A stretch of 64,000 bases of DNA from Rhodobacteraceae bacterium QY30 (GTDB lineage Bacteria; Pseudomonadota; Alphaproteobacteria; Rhodobacterales; Rhodobacteraceae), in NCBI GenBank assembly GCA_002356635.1, contig CP023454.1, positions 2,588,501-2,652,500 of the forward strand, given 5' to 3'. A model generated the notes under the pieces. The model was not told the DNA's origin and searched no databases. It saw only the letters and a program-made list of their open reading frames with translations. This document shows, piece by piece, positions 17,465 through 25,374 of this stretch (position 1 is its first letter; each line of letters starts with the position of its first letter). A program made the translations under genes and the position numbers.

Positions 17465-18043
17465 TCAGGCTTTCTTGCGGCGACGCAGGCCCGCCAGCGC
17501 GCCCAGCGCGCCCAAGAGCACCACGCCCGCGGCCGGAACCGGGACCGGCGCGATGGCGACGTTGTCCACGAATGCGCCGGCCTTGCCGAAGTTGGCCAGC
17601 GACAGCTGGTACTTGCGGGTGTTCTGGACCAGGAATTCGACGTTCAGCTGGACCCAGTTGCCGACAGTGGCGCCGTTGGCGGTCGACAGGACGCCGCTGA
17701 TGATGCCACCCATGTTCCAGCCCAGGCGGCTGTTGGCGGCACGGGTCGCGGCTTCCGGGCTGTACCACAGGCTGAGCACATAGCGGCCGGTGTGCAGCGA
17801 AACGGTCTGGCGCAGCAGTGCGTTGGTCGTTCCCACCAGTTCCGCCATCGCGGTCCCGTCCTGCGCCGGCAGCGGCGCGGTGGCGGTGGTTTCAAGGTCC
17901 ACCGTGCCACGGCTGACGGTCCAGCCGGTCAGGCCGTTTTCGAAACTGCCGTTGTTGACAATGGTCGAAGCGAGCGCCGGACCGGAAAGGGTCAGGACCG
18001 CGGCGGCGGCGCCGCCCACAACATATTTCTTGAGCAAGTTCAT
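17465..18043 (-). CDS. secreted protein with VPLPA/PEP-CTERM-type sorting tail
   Basis: A protein of about 192 residues with an N-terminal signal (LLKKYVVGGAAAAVLTLSGPALAS). A beta-rich domain follows that begins IVNNGSFENGLTGWTVSRG, a pattern shared with carbohydrate-binding/DUF642-like modules. The end has the tripartite sorting tail VPVPAAGVVLLGALGALAGLRRRKKA: a VP(L/V)PA motif, a hydrophobic helix and a basic cluster. Such tails are read by exosortase-like enzymes; none is encoded in this window. ATG codons at 18046 and 18043 lie 8 bp after AAAGGTG. Upstream is an AT-rich stretch (18080-18115). The ligand and role are unknown; exopolysaccharide or surface association is an inference from the family. 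Confidence 0.78.
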   Translation of the reverse strand: MNLLKKYVVGGAAAAVLTLSGPALASTIVNNGSFENGLTGWTVSRGTVDLETTATAPLPAQDGTAMAELVGTTNALLRQTVSLHTGRYVLSLWYSPEAATRAANSRLGWNMGGIISGVLSTANGATVGNWVQLNVEFLVQNTRKYQLSLANFGKAGAFVDNVAIAPVPVPAAGVVLLGALGALAGLRRRKKA

Positions 18044-18354
18044 CATACCTAACACCTTTCGCCCCCGCAGCATTCCTACCATAAGGGGTTAATGGTAAAT
18101 AGTGATTAAATTAAGGCATTTACGCCCGGACCGCGAACAAAGGCACGGGATTGTTCGCCTCAAATCTGGCACTTTGGACACAATTCAGGGTTGCACGCCT
18201 TATTTCCGCCTCAATCAGGGTAGCACCGACCCCCACAGCGGAGGACGTTGGTGGGATTTGCGCCACGGAAGGCGGCAAATCATGCGCTGTTTACTTGCAT
18301 TCACCCCGGATCAGGAACAAATGCCGCCGAAACAGCCCCATTCCGGAGTTCGTC

Positions 18355-18705
18355 GTGACCAATTATGAATATCGCGTCGTGCCAGCCCCAGTTCGGGCTG
18401 AAAAATACCGCGGCGCCCGGACAACGGCGGAACGATTCGCCCTGACGGTGGCCACCGCGATGAACGATCTGGGCCGCGAAGGCTGGGAATACCTGCGGGC
18501 GGACACCCTGCCGTGCGAGGAACGGACCGGCCTGACGGGCCGGACCACCAACTATCACGCGCTTCTGGTCTTTCGCCGCGCAGTCGCGGAAGGGGCCGTT
18601 CCGGCGCCTGCGCCGCGCGCAGACGATGGACCGCGCCTGGGTCCCGCCGAAACACCCGAGGTGTTTGCGGGCCCCATGCCGCGGCTTGGTCCCGCCACCG
18701 AGTGA
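18355..18705 (+). CDS. DUF4177 domain protein
   Basis: A 116-residue protein starting at GTG. The N-terminal part (YEYRVVPAP near residue 4, then MNDLGREGWEYLRADTLPCEE and NYHALLVFRRA) matches the DUF4177 pattern, a small beta-alpha module seen in many bacteria with no settled function. The C-terminal 40 residues are Pro/Ala-rich and low complexity. The GTG at 18355 is chosen because CGGAG precedes it and the domain starts there; the frame is open further upstream but those residues look non-coding. It is convergent with bolA, whose last base directly follows its stop. Confidence 0.72.
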   Translation: MTNYEYRVVPAPVRAEKYRGARTTAERFALTVATAMNDLGREGWEYLRADTLPCEERTGLTGRTTNYHALLVFRRAVAEGAVPAPAPRADDGPRLGPAETPEVFAGPMPRLGPATE

Positions 18706-18957
18706 TCAGCCCAGATCCAGCGCCAGCGCATGGACGCGCGTGGCCAGGTCGCCCAGAGCGCGATGGACGGCGCGGTGGCGTTCGACCCGCGACAGGGGCG
18801 CCAGAACGTCCGATCGCAGGATGATGGTGAAGTGGCTTTCGCCGCCGTCCCGGTATCCGGCATGTCCGCGGTGCTTTTCGCTGTCGTCGACGACCTCGAT
18901 CCGGGAGGGCCGGAACGCTTCCGTCAATCGTTCATGCATCTGTTGGGCTATCGCCAT
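18706..18957 (-). CDS. bolA: BolA family protein
   Basis: BolA proteins partner monothiol glutaredoxins in iron-sulfur cluster handling and affect cell shape and stress responses. The 83-residue protein shows the BolA fold: IEVVDDSEKHRGH with the conserved loop histidines, GGESHFTIILRSD, then the helix SRVERHRAVHRAL and the C-terminal TRVHALAL with the conserved His. GAGGTGG precedes the ATG at 18957, which is preferred over an in-frame start 33 bp upstream. It is divergent from the J-domain gene, a common arrangement in Rhodobacterales. Confidence 0.93.
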   Translation of the reverse strand: MAIAQQMHERLTEAFRPSRIEVVDDSEKHRGHAGYRDGGESHFTIILRSDVLAPLSRVERHRAVHRALGDLATRVHALALDLG

Positions 18958-18972
18958 ATTTACCACCTCTGC

Positions 18973-19000
18973 CTCTTCTATCCTGCCCAAAAATACCTAG
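18973..19000 (-). repeat. intergenic repeat copy upstream of bolA
   Basis: On the minus strand this reads CTAGGTATTTTTGGGCAGG then ATAGAAGAG. It aligns with the copies at 5466-5500 and 25330-25355 through the TATTT core and GAAG end. It lies 16 bp upstream of the bolA start, so it could instead contain the bolA promoter. Confidence 0.4.
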
Positions 19001-19060
19001 ACTTATGGCCCCGAGTCGGAAACCCCGACGCATCGAAAGAGCCGCCCGCGGAGCCCGACC

Positions 19061-19690
19061 ATGACCAGGAACGATCCCTTCGGTTTCAACATCTCGGCTG
19101 CGTCCGACAAGAAGCGGCGGACCAAGGGCCGCCGCGGCATGTCGGGGGCCTTCGAAACCTCGTCGCGCAAATGCGATCATGTCGGCTGCGCCGAGGCCGG
19201 GCAGTACCGCGCGCCGCGTTCGCCCGACCAGCTTGATGAATACCTGTGGTTCTGCAAGGACCACGTTCGCGAATACAATCTGAAGTGGAACTTCTTCCAG
19301 GGCCAGACCGAGGATGAATTCCAGAAGATGATCGACAGCAGCCGCGTCTGGGACCGCCCGACCAAACCCTTCGGCCGCGCCGGGGTGGAGGACAAGGCCT
19401 GGGCGCGCCTGGGCATCGATGACCCGATGGAGCTTCTGGGCGGCAATGCCACGCAGAACCCCGGCCGCACCGTCATCGGCCGGAAGCTTCCGCCCACCGA
19501 ACGCCGGGCGCTTGAGATCCTGGAGGCCCGGGACAGCTGGACCAAGCCCGAGATCCGCAAGCAGTACAAAAGCCTGGTCAAGGATCTGCACCCCGACATG
19601 AACGGCGGCAACCGCGACGACGAGGACCGCCTTCAGGAAGTCGTCTGGGCCTGGGACCAGATCAAGGACAGCCGCAACTTCAAGGACTGA
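19061..19690 (+). CDS. J-domain (DnaJ-like) protein
   Basis: A 209-residue cytoplasmic protein with a C-terminal J domain (about residues 145-205). The essential HPD tripeptide is seen in KDLHPDMNGGN, followed by the helix EVVWAWDQIKDS. The N-terminal part has CDHVGC and a later FCKDH, possibly a metal-binding region, and an aromatic stretch LKWNFFQGQ. It should stimulate the ATPase of a DnaK-type chaperone. It lacks the G/F and zinc-finger domains of true DnaJ. It is divergent from bolA; in many relatives cobS and cobT follow directly, but here two minus-strand genes intervene. Confidence 0.88.
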   Translation: MTRNDPFGFNISAASDKKRRTKGRRGMSGAFETSSRKCDHVGCAEAGQYRAPRSPDQLDEYLWFCKDHVREYNLKWNFFQGQTEDEFQKMIDSSRVWDRPTKPFGRAGVEDKAWARLGIDDPMELLGGNATQNPGRTVIGRKLPPTERRALEILEARDSWTKPEIRKQYKSLVKDLHPDMNGGNRDDEDRLQEVVWAWDQIKDSRNFKD

Positions 19691-19699
19691 ACGCCGGTC

Positions 19700-20980
19700 T
19701 CAGGGCCGTTCGTCCGTCAGCGTCCGCAGGAAGGCGACGATCGCCGCTTCCTCCGCCGTCGTCAGTTTCAGGTTGCCCAGTTCGTCATGGTTGACGTTCG
19801 CCGCGACCTCGGGCGCGGGCCAGCATCCCTTGGCCAGCGCCTCGGCCTCGGTCGCGTCGCCATCGCAGGCGGGCAGCACGTCGCGGGTGTTGTAGAAGTG
19901 GACGACCCCTTCCAGCGTCTTGAACCAGCCGTTGTGCATGTAACTGCGCCGCCCGTCGGGGCCGGAACGGGCATCGACGTTGCGCAGGGTCGGCACCTTC
20001 TGCTTGCCTTCCTGAAAACTGGCGAAGGGCGCGTAGATCGCATCACCTTCCAGCGTGGCTGCCAATCCCCGGTCGATCCATTCGTTCCCCGCCGCATTGG
20101 CGGCCTGCGCATACCAGGGATTCTGCGGGTTCCGCGGCACGCCCAGATTGTCGTAGGTGAAATCGGTGAACAGCACCGGCTCTCCATTGGGGCCGGGGTC
20201 GAGCACATGACATTCGGCGCAAAGCGCCTTCTCCTTGAACAGCGCAAATCCGGCGCGCTCCTGCTGGGTCAGGTCGCCCTTGCCCGCCTGCCAGTTGTCG
20301 AAGCGTGAAGCGAAGGGGCTGACTGCGGACGAGGCCTCGAAGGCGGCCAGCGACCGCGCGATCAGCCGGAAGCTGCCATCGACAGCCGCCGCTGTTTCCT
20401 CGTCCAGCGTGATGTCGGCACCGGGCGTTGCGCAATCTGCGCCCAGCGTTTCGGGCAGCGGCATCGCGCAGGCTTGGGGATCCAGGTCGGTCAGGCGCAC
20501 GTCATAGCCGGTTTCCGGCCCTTGGGCGCAGACCCTTGCCACCACGCAGGCGGCATGGGGCATCGCCATCTCGGCCGGGTTCAGGAAGGGACCCATCGCC
20601 TGATCGGCCAGCACGCTTCCCGTCACGTTCCCCGTGGCCCGACCATCGTGGAAGCCCCCGCCCAGGAACAGCGGCGCGCCCTCCTCCATCACGTGATGCA
20701 GTGGCGGGGCGGCAAAGGCATAGGCGGCGGTCGGCGGCTTGCGATTGCCGAACATACCCGCGACCGCACCTTCGACAACCCCGCCACCTTCATTGGCCGC
20801 GGGGCTGGACGGTGCAAATCCCGCCGCCGGGTCGTGGCAGAAAGCGCAGGACTGGGTGCCGCTGATCGACAGCGACGGGTCGAAGAACACCGTCTTGCCC
20901 AAGGCCTCCATCTTCGTCAGGTCCGCCGCAAGCGCGGGGAAGGTGGTCATCACCACCGCAAGGCCCAGCAGGTATTTCAT
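19700..20980 (-). CDS. MauG/cytochrome c peroxidase family dihaem protein
   Basis: A periplasmic c-type cytochrome of 426 residues. It has a signal peptide ending near FPALAAD and two haem-binding motifs: CAFCH at residues 45-49 and CAECH at 254-258. This is the layout of bacterial dihaem cytochrome c peroxidases and MauG-type proteins. Additional conserved parts include LFLGGGFHDGR and the C-terminal YMHNGWFKTLEGVVHFYN. Three further cysteines in the loop at about 145-183 may form disulfides. The ATG at 20980 with AGGGGG upstream gives a proper signal peptide. Whether it is a peroxidase or a cofactor-maturing enzyme cannot be told; no amine dehydrogenase gene is near. Confidence 0.88.
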   Translation of the reverse strand: MKYLLGLAVVMTTFPALAADLTKMEALGKTVFFDPSLSISGTQSCAFCHDPAAGFAPSSPAANEGGGVVEGAVAGMFGNRKPPTAAYAFAAPPLHHVMEEGAPLFLGGGFHDGRATGNVTGSVLADQAMGPFLNPAEMAMPHAACVVARVCAQGPETGYDVRLTDLDPQACAMPLPETLGADCATPGADITLDEETAAAVDGSFRLIARSLAAFEASSAVSPFASRFDNWQAGKGDLTQQERAGFALFKEKALCAECHVLDPGPNGEPVLFTDFTYDNLGVPRNPQNPWYAQAANAAGNEWIDRGLAATLEGDAIYAPFASFQEGKQKVPTLRNVDARSGPDGRRSYMHNGWFKTLEGVVHFYNTRDVLPACDGDATEAEALAKGCWPAPEVAANVNHDELGNLKLTTAEEAAIVAFLRTLTDERP

Positions 20981-21071
20981 CCGACCCCCTAATATCCTAG
21001 TGTTTTGGTCGGACAACAACCATAGCCAGAGCATTTTTGTCAAGAATGTTTCGTGCTCCCCCGAAAAGCAA

Positions 21072-21098
21072 AAGGCCGGGCATCCGGGGTCCGGCCTT
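21072..21098 (-). terminator. terminator of the DUF808 gene
   Basis: AAGGCCGG (21072-21079) pairs with CCGGCCTT (21091-21098). On the minus strand a TTTTGC run follows, so it ends transcription coming from the DUF808 gene. The promoter of the MauG-type gene should lie just beyond it. Confidence 0.75.
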
Positions 21099-21121
21099 CT
21101 GTTCGTCTGCTGACCCGATCA

Positions 21122-22084
21122 TCAGCCGGAAAATGCCCTCCGGGCGCCGACAATCAGAGGATCGATCACATGCGTGGCCAGCGGAATCAGCAGAAAGCCA
21201 AGCGCCAGGCCCACCATACCATCCAGCAACGCCGTCACGCCCCACGCAACCAGGCCGGCGGCGGCCGGAACGGCATGGGCGGCGGCCTCGGCGAGGTCAT
21301 GGATGCCTTCGTACGGCTGATGAAGGCCCAGTTCATGCAATCCGTGAATGATGATCGATCCGCCCACCCAAACCATCGCGGCGGTGCCGACCGTGGACAG
21401 AAGCGTCATGAAATGCGGCATGACGCGCACAAGACCACGCCCCAACGCCGCCACGGCGCCGCCCTTGCGCGCCAGGTGCAGACCGATGTCGTCCATCTTC
21501 ACGATCACGGCCACGCCGCCATAGACCAGCGCCGTGATCAGGAATGCCACGGCGATCAGCGCGCCCGTCTGCATCCAGAATCCCTGCCCTTCGGGCAAGG
21601 TGGCAAGCGCGATGGTCATGATTTCGGCCGAAAGAATGAAATCGGTCTTGATGGCGCCGGCCACCCTCTCCTGCTCCAGATGCGCCGGATCGCCCTGATC
21701 GTCCATATGACCATCGGCATGCGGCTTGCCGGGACGAAGCTTGTGCCACATCTTCTCGGCCCCCTCGAAACACAGGTAGGCGCCGCCGATCATCAGCAGG
21801 GGCGAAATCGCCCAGGGCGCAAAGGCCGACAGCAGCAGCGCGACGGGCAGCAGCAGAACCAGCTTGTTGAACAGCGATCCACGCGCGATCTTCCAGATGA
21901 TCGGCAGTTCCCGTTCGGCGGAAAACCCATGGACATAGGCGGGTGTCACGGCAGCATCGTCGATCACGACGCCCGAAACCTTGGTGCCTGCCTTGACGGC
22001 CATCCCCGCCACGTCATCCACCGAGGCGGCCGCCACCTTGGCAATCCCGGCCACGTCATCCAGAAGTGCTAGCAGCCCGCTCAT
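21122..22084 (-). CDS. DUF808 family inner-membrane protein
   Basis: A 320-residue membrane protein of the DUF808 (YedI-like) family. It starts MSGLLALLDDVAGIAKVAAASVDD, the family hallmark. It then has several hydrophobic segments (about 78-96, 105-120, 170-190, 195-215, 245-270 and 285-310) and a conserved VIDPLIVGARRAF at the end. The function is unknown. The ATG at 22084 is chosen because the family hallmark begins there; the frame is open far upstream (to 23521) antisense to cobS, which is only a by-product of high GC. Confidence 0.88.
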   Translation of the reverse strand: MSGLLALLDDVAGIAKVAAASVDDVAGMAVKAGTKVSGVVIDDAAVTPAYVHGFSAERELPIIWKIARGSLFNKLVLLLPVALLLSAFAPWAISPLLMIGGAYLCFEGAEKMWHKLRPGKPHADGHMDDQGDPAHLEQERVAGAIKTDFILSAEIMTIALATLPEGQGFWMQTGALIAVAFLITALVYGGVAVIVKMDDIGLHLARKGGAVAALGRGLVRVMPHFMTLLSTVGTAAMVWVGGSIIIHGLHELGLHQPYEGIHDLAEAAAHAVPAAAGLVAWGVTALLDGMVGLALGFLLIPLATHVIDPLIVGARRAFSG

Positions 22085-22288
22085 TCCCGTCCCCCGGTCC
22101 TGGCCGGAGGTTCCGGCCGTTGATCTGGCCTCTAACTGGGGCCCGACGCAGGGCAACGCAAGCCATCCCTGACACGTTCCCGCCGGGATGCGCCGAAAGC
22201 GACACAAGCAGACGCCCGGCGCCCTTGCACCTGCCGGGGATATGCTCCACAAATCTGGCCTGAAATGCCCGATGGGCCGCTTTGACGG

Positions 22289-23275
22289 ATGGCGACAGGA
22301 ATGCTGGATCAGAACTCGAAACCCACCGAAGAGATTTCGGTCCGCGATGTCTTCGGCATCGACACCGACATGCGGGTCAAGGGTTTTGCCGACCGGACCG
22401 ACCGGGTGCCCGAGATCGACACGACCTACAAGTTCGACCCGGACACGACGCTCGCCATCCTTGCAGGCTTTGCCTACAACCGGCGCGTCATGATCCAGGG
22501 CTATCACGGCACCGGCAAGTCGACGCACATCGAACAGGTCGCGGCGCGACTGAACTGGCCCTGCGTGCGTGTGAACCTTGACAGCCACATCAGCCGGATC
22601 GACCTGATCGGCAAGGATGCGATCAAGCTGGAAGACGGCAAGCAGGTCACGAAGTTCCACGAAGGCATCCTGCCCTGGGCGCTGCGCAATCCCGTCGCCA
22701 TCGTGTTCGACGAATATGATGCTGGCCGCGCCGACGTGATGTTCGTGATCCAGCGCGTTCTGGAACATGACGGCAAGCTGACGCTTCTGGACCAGAACGA
22801 GATCATCACCCCGCACCCGTCCTTCCGGCTGTTTGCCACCGCGAACACCGTCGGTCTGGGCGACACCACCGGGCTTTATCACGGCGTCCAGCAGATCAAC
22901 CAGGCGCAGATGGACCGCTGGAGCCTGGTGGCCACGCTGAACTACCTGTCGCATGACGCGGAATCGGCGATCGTTCTGGCGAAGAACCCGCATTACAACA
23001 CCGAAAAGGGCCGCAAGACCATCGCGCAGATGGTGACGGTCGCCGACCTGACGCGGACCGCATTCATGAACGGCGACCTGTCCACGGTGATGAGCCCGCG
23101 GACCGTCATCAACTGGGCGCAGAACGCGGAAATCTTCCGAAACGTGGGCTATGCCTTCCGGCTGTCCTTCCTGAACAAATGCGATGAACTGGAACGCCAG
23201 ACGGTGGCCGAGTTCTATCAGCGCTGCTTCAACGAGGAACTGCCCGAAAGCGCCGCCAGCCAGAGCATGAAGTGA
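22289..23275 (+). CDS. cobS: aerobic cobaltochelatase subunit CobS
   Basis: CobS is the AAA+ ATPase that, with CobT, drives CobN to insert cobalt into hydrogenobyrinic acid a,c-diamide in oxygen-dependent B12 synthesis. The 328-residue protein has Walker [11 protein letters not shown] at about residues 71-80, Walker [12 protein letters not shown] and the sensor region [12 protein letters not shown]. An ATG at 22301 is an alternative start, four codons shorter. It is followed by cobT after 151 bp. The third subunit, cobN, is not in the window. Confidence 0.96.
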   Translation: MATGMLDQNSKPTEEISVRDVFGIDTDMRVKGFADRTDRVPEIDTTYKFDPDTTLAILAGFAYNRRVMIQGYHGTGKSTHIEQVAARLNWPCVRVNLDSHISRIDLIGKDAIKLEDGKQVTKFHEGILPWALRNPVAIVFDEYDAGRADVMFVIQRVLEHDGKLTLLDQNEIITPHPSFRLFATANTVGLGDTTGLYHGVQQINQAQMDRWSLVATLNYLSHDAESAIVLAKNPHYNTEKGRKTIAQMVTVADLTRTAFMNGDLSTVMSPRTVINWAQNAEIFRNVGYAFRLSFLNKCDELERQTVAEFYQRCFNEELPESAASQSMK

Positions 23276-23426
23276 TGGAGGCCGGAGGGACCGCACCCTG
23301 TTTCGGATGCGTTCCCGACGCGAACCGGCTGCCGGTGCCGCCCACTCCTTGCACAACCGGGTTTGCCAGCGGACGGGCGGCCCGCGCGCCTGACCATGTC
23401 CGCTTGATCCCAGCATTGGCGCAAAG

Positions 23427-25292
23427 ATGACCAAACCCGCAGACAACCCCGCCGATCCGTTCAAGAAGGCGCTGGCCGAGGCGACCAAGACGCTGGCCGA
23501 CGACCCGGAACTGACCGTCACCTATTCCGTCGATCCGCCGGGGATGACGGCGGATACGATGCGCCTGCCGCAGGTCAGCCGCCGTCTGACACGGGACGAG
23601 GTTCTGGTGGCGCGCGGCACGGCAGACAGCTTCGCGCTGCGCCGCCGGTATCACGACGACGCTATCGCCAACCGCTATCTGCCCTCGGGTCCGATGGCCA
23701 AGGATCTTTACGAGGCGATGGAAGCCGCCCGCTGCGAGGCGGTGGGCGCGCGGGACATGCCCGGCACCCTGGGCAACATCGACGCCAGGATCGGCGCCGA
23801 AGCCGAGCGCAAAGGCTACGGCAAGCTGCGCGCCGCCGAGGAAGCGCCGCTTCCGGTTGCCGCGGGTTATCTGGTGCGGCACCTGGCGACCGGGCGTCCG
23901 CTGCCCGGGGCGGCCGCGCATCTGATGGACCTGTGGCGCCCTTACATCGAACAGCAGGCCGGGGGGACGCTGGACCATCTGAACGAGGTTCTGGGCGACC
24001 AGGCTGCCTTTGCGCGGCTGACGCGGCAGGTCATCAAGGACCTGGGCTATGGCGACCAGCTAGGCGAAGACCCGGATCTGGACGAGGATCAGGCCGACAG
24101 CGGCGCGCCAGACGAGGAACCGGAAGGCGAGGAGGGGGACCAGGAGTCCGGCGAGGAGAGCGAGGAGTCCGACGCCAGCCCCGAGCAGGAGCAGGAGAGT
24201 CAGGACGACCAGAGCCAGGCCCAGGTCTCGATGGATGACCTGGCCGACACCGAGATGGTGGAGGAGGCCGAACTGCCCGAGGCCGACGCGCCGCTGGAGC
24301 CGCCCCCGCCGCCGCCCCATTCCGACGCCGATCCGAATTATGTCGTCTACACCACCGATTTCGACGAGGAGATCCGCGCTGAGGATCTGGCGGAACCCGC
24401 CGAGCTGGACCGGCTGCGCGCCTATCTGGACCAGCAGCTGGAACCCTTGAAGGGGGCTGTCAGCCGACTGGCGAACAAGCTGCAACGCCGGCTTCAGGCG
24501 CAGCAGAACCGCAGCTGGCTGTTCGATCTGGAGGAAGGCATCTTGGATGCGGGCCGTCTGGCGCGCGTGGTGGCGAACCCGACGACTCCGTTGTCGTTCA
24601 AGCAGGAAAAGGACACCGAATTCCGCGATACCGTGGTGACGCTGCTTCTGGACAACTCCGGATCGATGCGCGGGCGGCCGATTTCCATTGCCGCGATCTG
24701 CGCCGATGTGCTGGCGCGCACGCTGGAACGCTGCGACGTGAAGGTGGAAATCCTGGGCTTCACCACGCGGGCCTGGAAGGGCGGGCAAAGCCGCGAACGC
24801 TGGCTGGCGCAGGGGCGCCCGCAGCAGCCGGGGCGGCTGAACGACCTGCGCCACATCATCTACAAGGGGGCCGATGCGCCCTGGCGGCGGGTGCGGTCGA
24901 ACCTGGGCCTGATGATGAAAGAGGGCCTGCTGAAGGAAAACATCGACGGCGAGGCGCTGGAATGGGCGCACCGTCGGATGCTGGCCCGCCCCGAGGCGCG
25001 GCGCATCCTGATGGTGATCTCGGACGGCGCGCCGGTGGACGATTCGACCCTGTCGGTGAACCCGGCCAACTATCTGGAAAAACACCTGCGCGACGTGATC
25101 GCCATGGTCGAGAAGCGGCGGCTGGTGGAGCTGATCGCCATCGGCATTGGCCATGACGTGACGCGTTATTACCAGCGCGCGGTGACGATCACCGATGTCG
25201 AACAGCTGGCGGGTGCGATGACGGAACAATTGGCAAGCCTGTTCGACGCAAATCCGCGCGGCAGGGGAAAGACCCTGCGGCGCGCCGGGTGA
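23427..25292 (+). CDS. cobT: aerobic cobaltochelatase subunit CobT
   Basis: CobT forms the ring complex with CobS that powers cobalt insertion by CobN. The 621-residue protein has three parts. The N-terminal domain covers about 1-210. A very acidic, low-complexity linker covers about 213-300 and is full of Glu/Asp with a PPPPPP run near 294. The C-terminal von Willebrand A domain has the metal-ion-dependent adhesion motif DNSGSMRG near residue 410. Such an acidic linker and MIDAS domain are typical for this subunit. The length is normal. It is followed by a hairpin and an intergenic repeat. Confidence 0.96.
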   Translation: MTKPADNPADPFKKALAEATKTLADDPELTVTYSVDPPGMTADTMRLPQVSRRLTRDEVLVARGTADSFALRRRYHDDAIANRYLPSGPMAKDLYEAMEAARCEAVGARDMPGTLGNIDARIGAEAERKGYGKLRAAEEAPLPVAAGYLVRHLATGRPLPGAAAHLMDLWRPYIEQQAGGTLDHLNEVLGDQAAFARLTRQVIKDLGYGDQLGEDPDLDEDQADSGAPDEEPEGEEGDQESGEESEESDASPEQEQESQDDQSQAQVSMDDLADTEMVEEAELPEADAPLEPPPPPPHSDADPNYVVYTTDFDEEIRAEDLAEPAELDRLRAYLDQQLEPLKGAVSRLANKLQRRLQAQQNRSWLFDLEEGILDAGRLARVVANPTTPLSFKQEKDTEFRDTVVTLLLDNSGSMRGRPISIAAICADVLARTLERCDVKVEILGFTTRAWKGGQSRERWLAQGRPQQPGRLNDLRHIIYKGADAPWRRVRSNLGLMMKEGLLKENIDGEALEWAHRRMLARPEARRILMVISDGAPVDDSTLSVNPANYLEKHLRDVIAMVEKRRLVELIAIGIGHDVTRYYQRAVTITDVEQLAGAMTEQLASLFDANPRGRGKTLRRAG

Positions 25293-25302
25293 TCGGACGG
25301 GG

Positions 25303-25325
25303 CAAGGGGGCTGTCTGCCCCCTTG
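25303..25325 (+). terminator. hairpin after cobT
   Basis: CAAGGGGGC pairs perfectly with GCCCCCTTG (9 bp) around TGTCT. A CCCC run and the intergenic repeat follow rather than a T run. It could act as a terminator or as the stem of the repeat element. Confidence 0.5.
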
Positions 25326-25355
25326 AACCCCCGAGGATATTTTCGCCAAGATGAA
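25326..25355 (+). repeat. intergenic repeat copy before the aminopeptidase P gene
   Basis: ACCCCCGAGGATATTTTCG followed by CCAAGATGAAC. The GAGGATATTTT...CCAAGATGAA pattern, joined to a GGGGGC/GCCCCC hairpin just upstream, resembles a repeat I recall from Rhodobacterales intergenic regions. It aligns with copies at 5466-5500 and 18973-19000. Its ATG opens an in-frame extension of the downstream gene that is probably not the true start. Confidence 0.5.
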
Positions 25356-25374
25356 CGACCGGGTGGAGGGCAAC

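Noticed and set aside
18080-18115. CtrA box (TTAA-N7-TTAA) upstream of the VPLPA-tail gene
   Set aside because: Several TTAA words occur but none with the seven-base spacing.
22085-23521. Upstream extension of the DUF808 gene across cobS
   Set aside because: The extension is antisense to cobS and the DUF808 family begins at the ATG at 22084.
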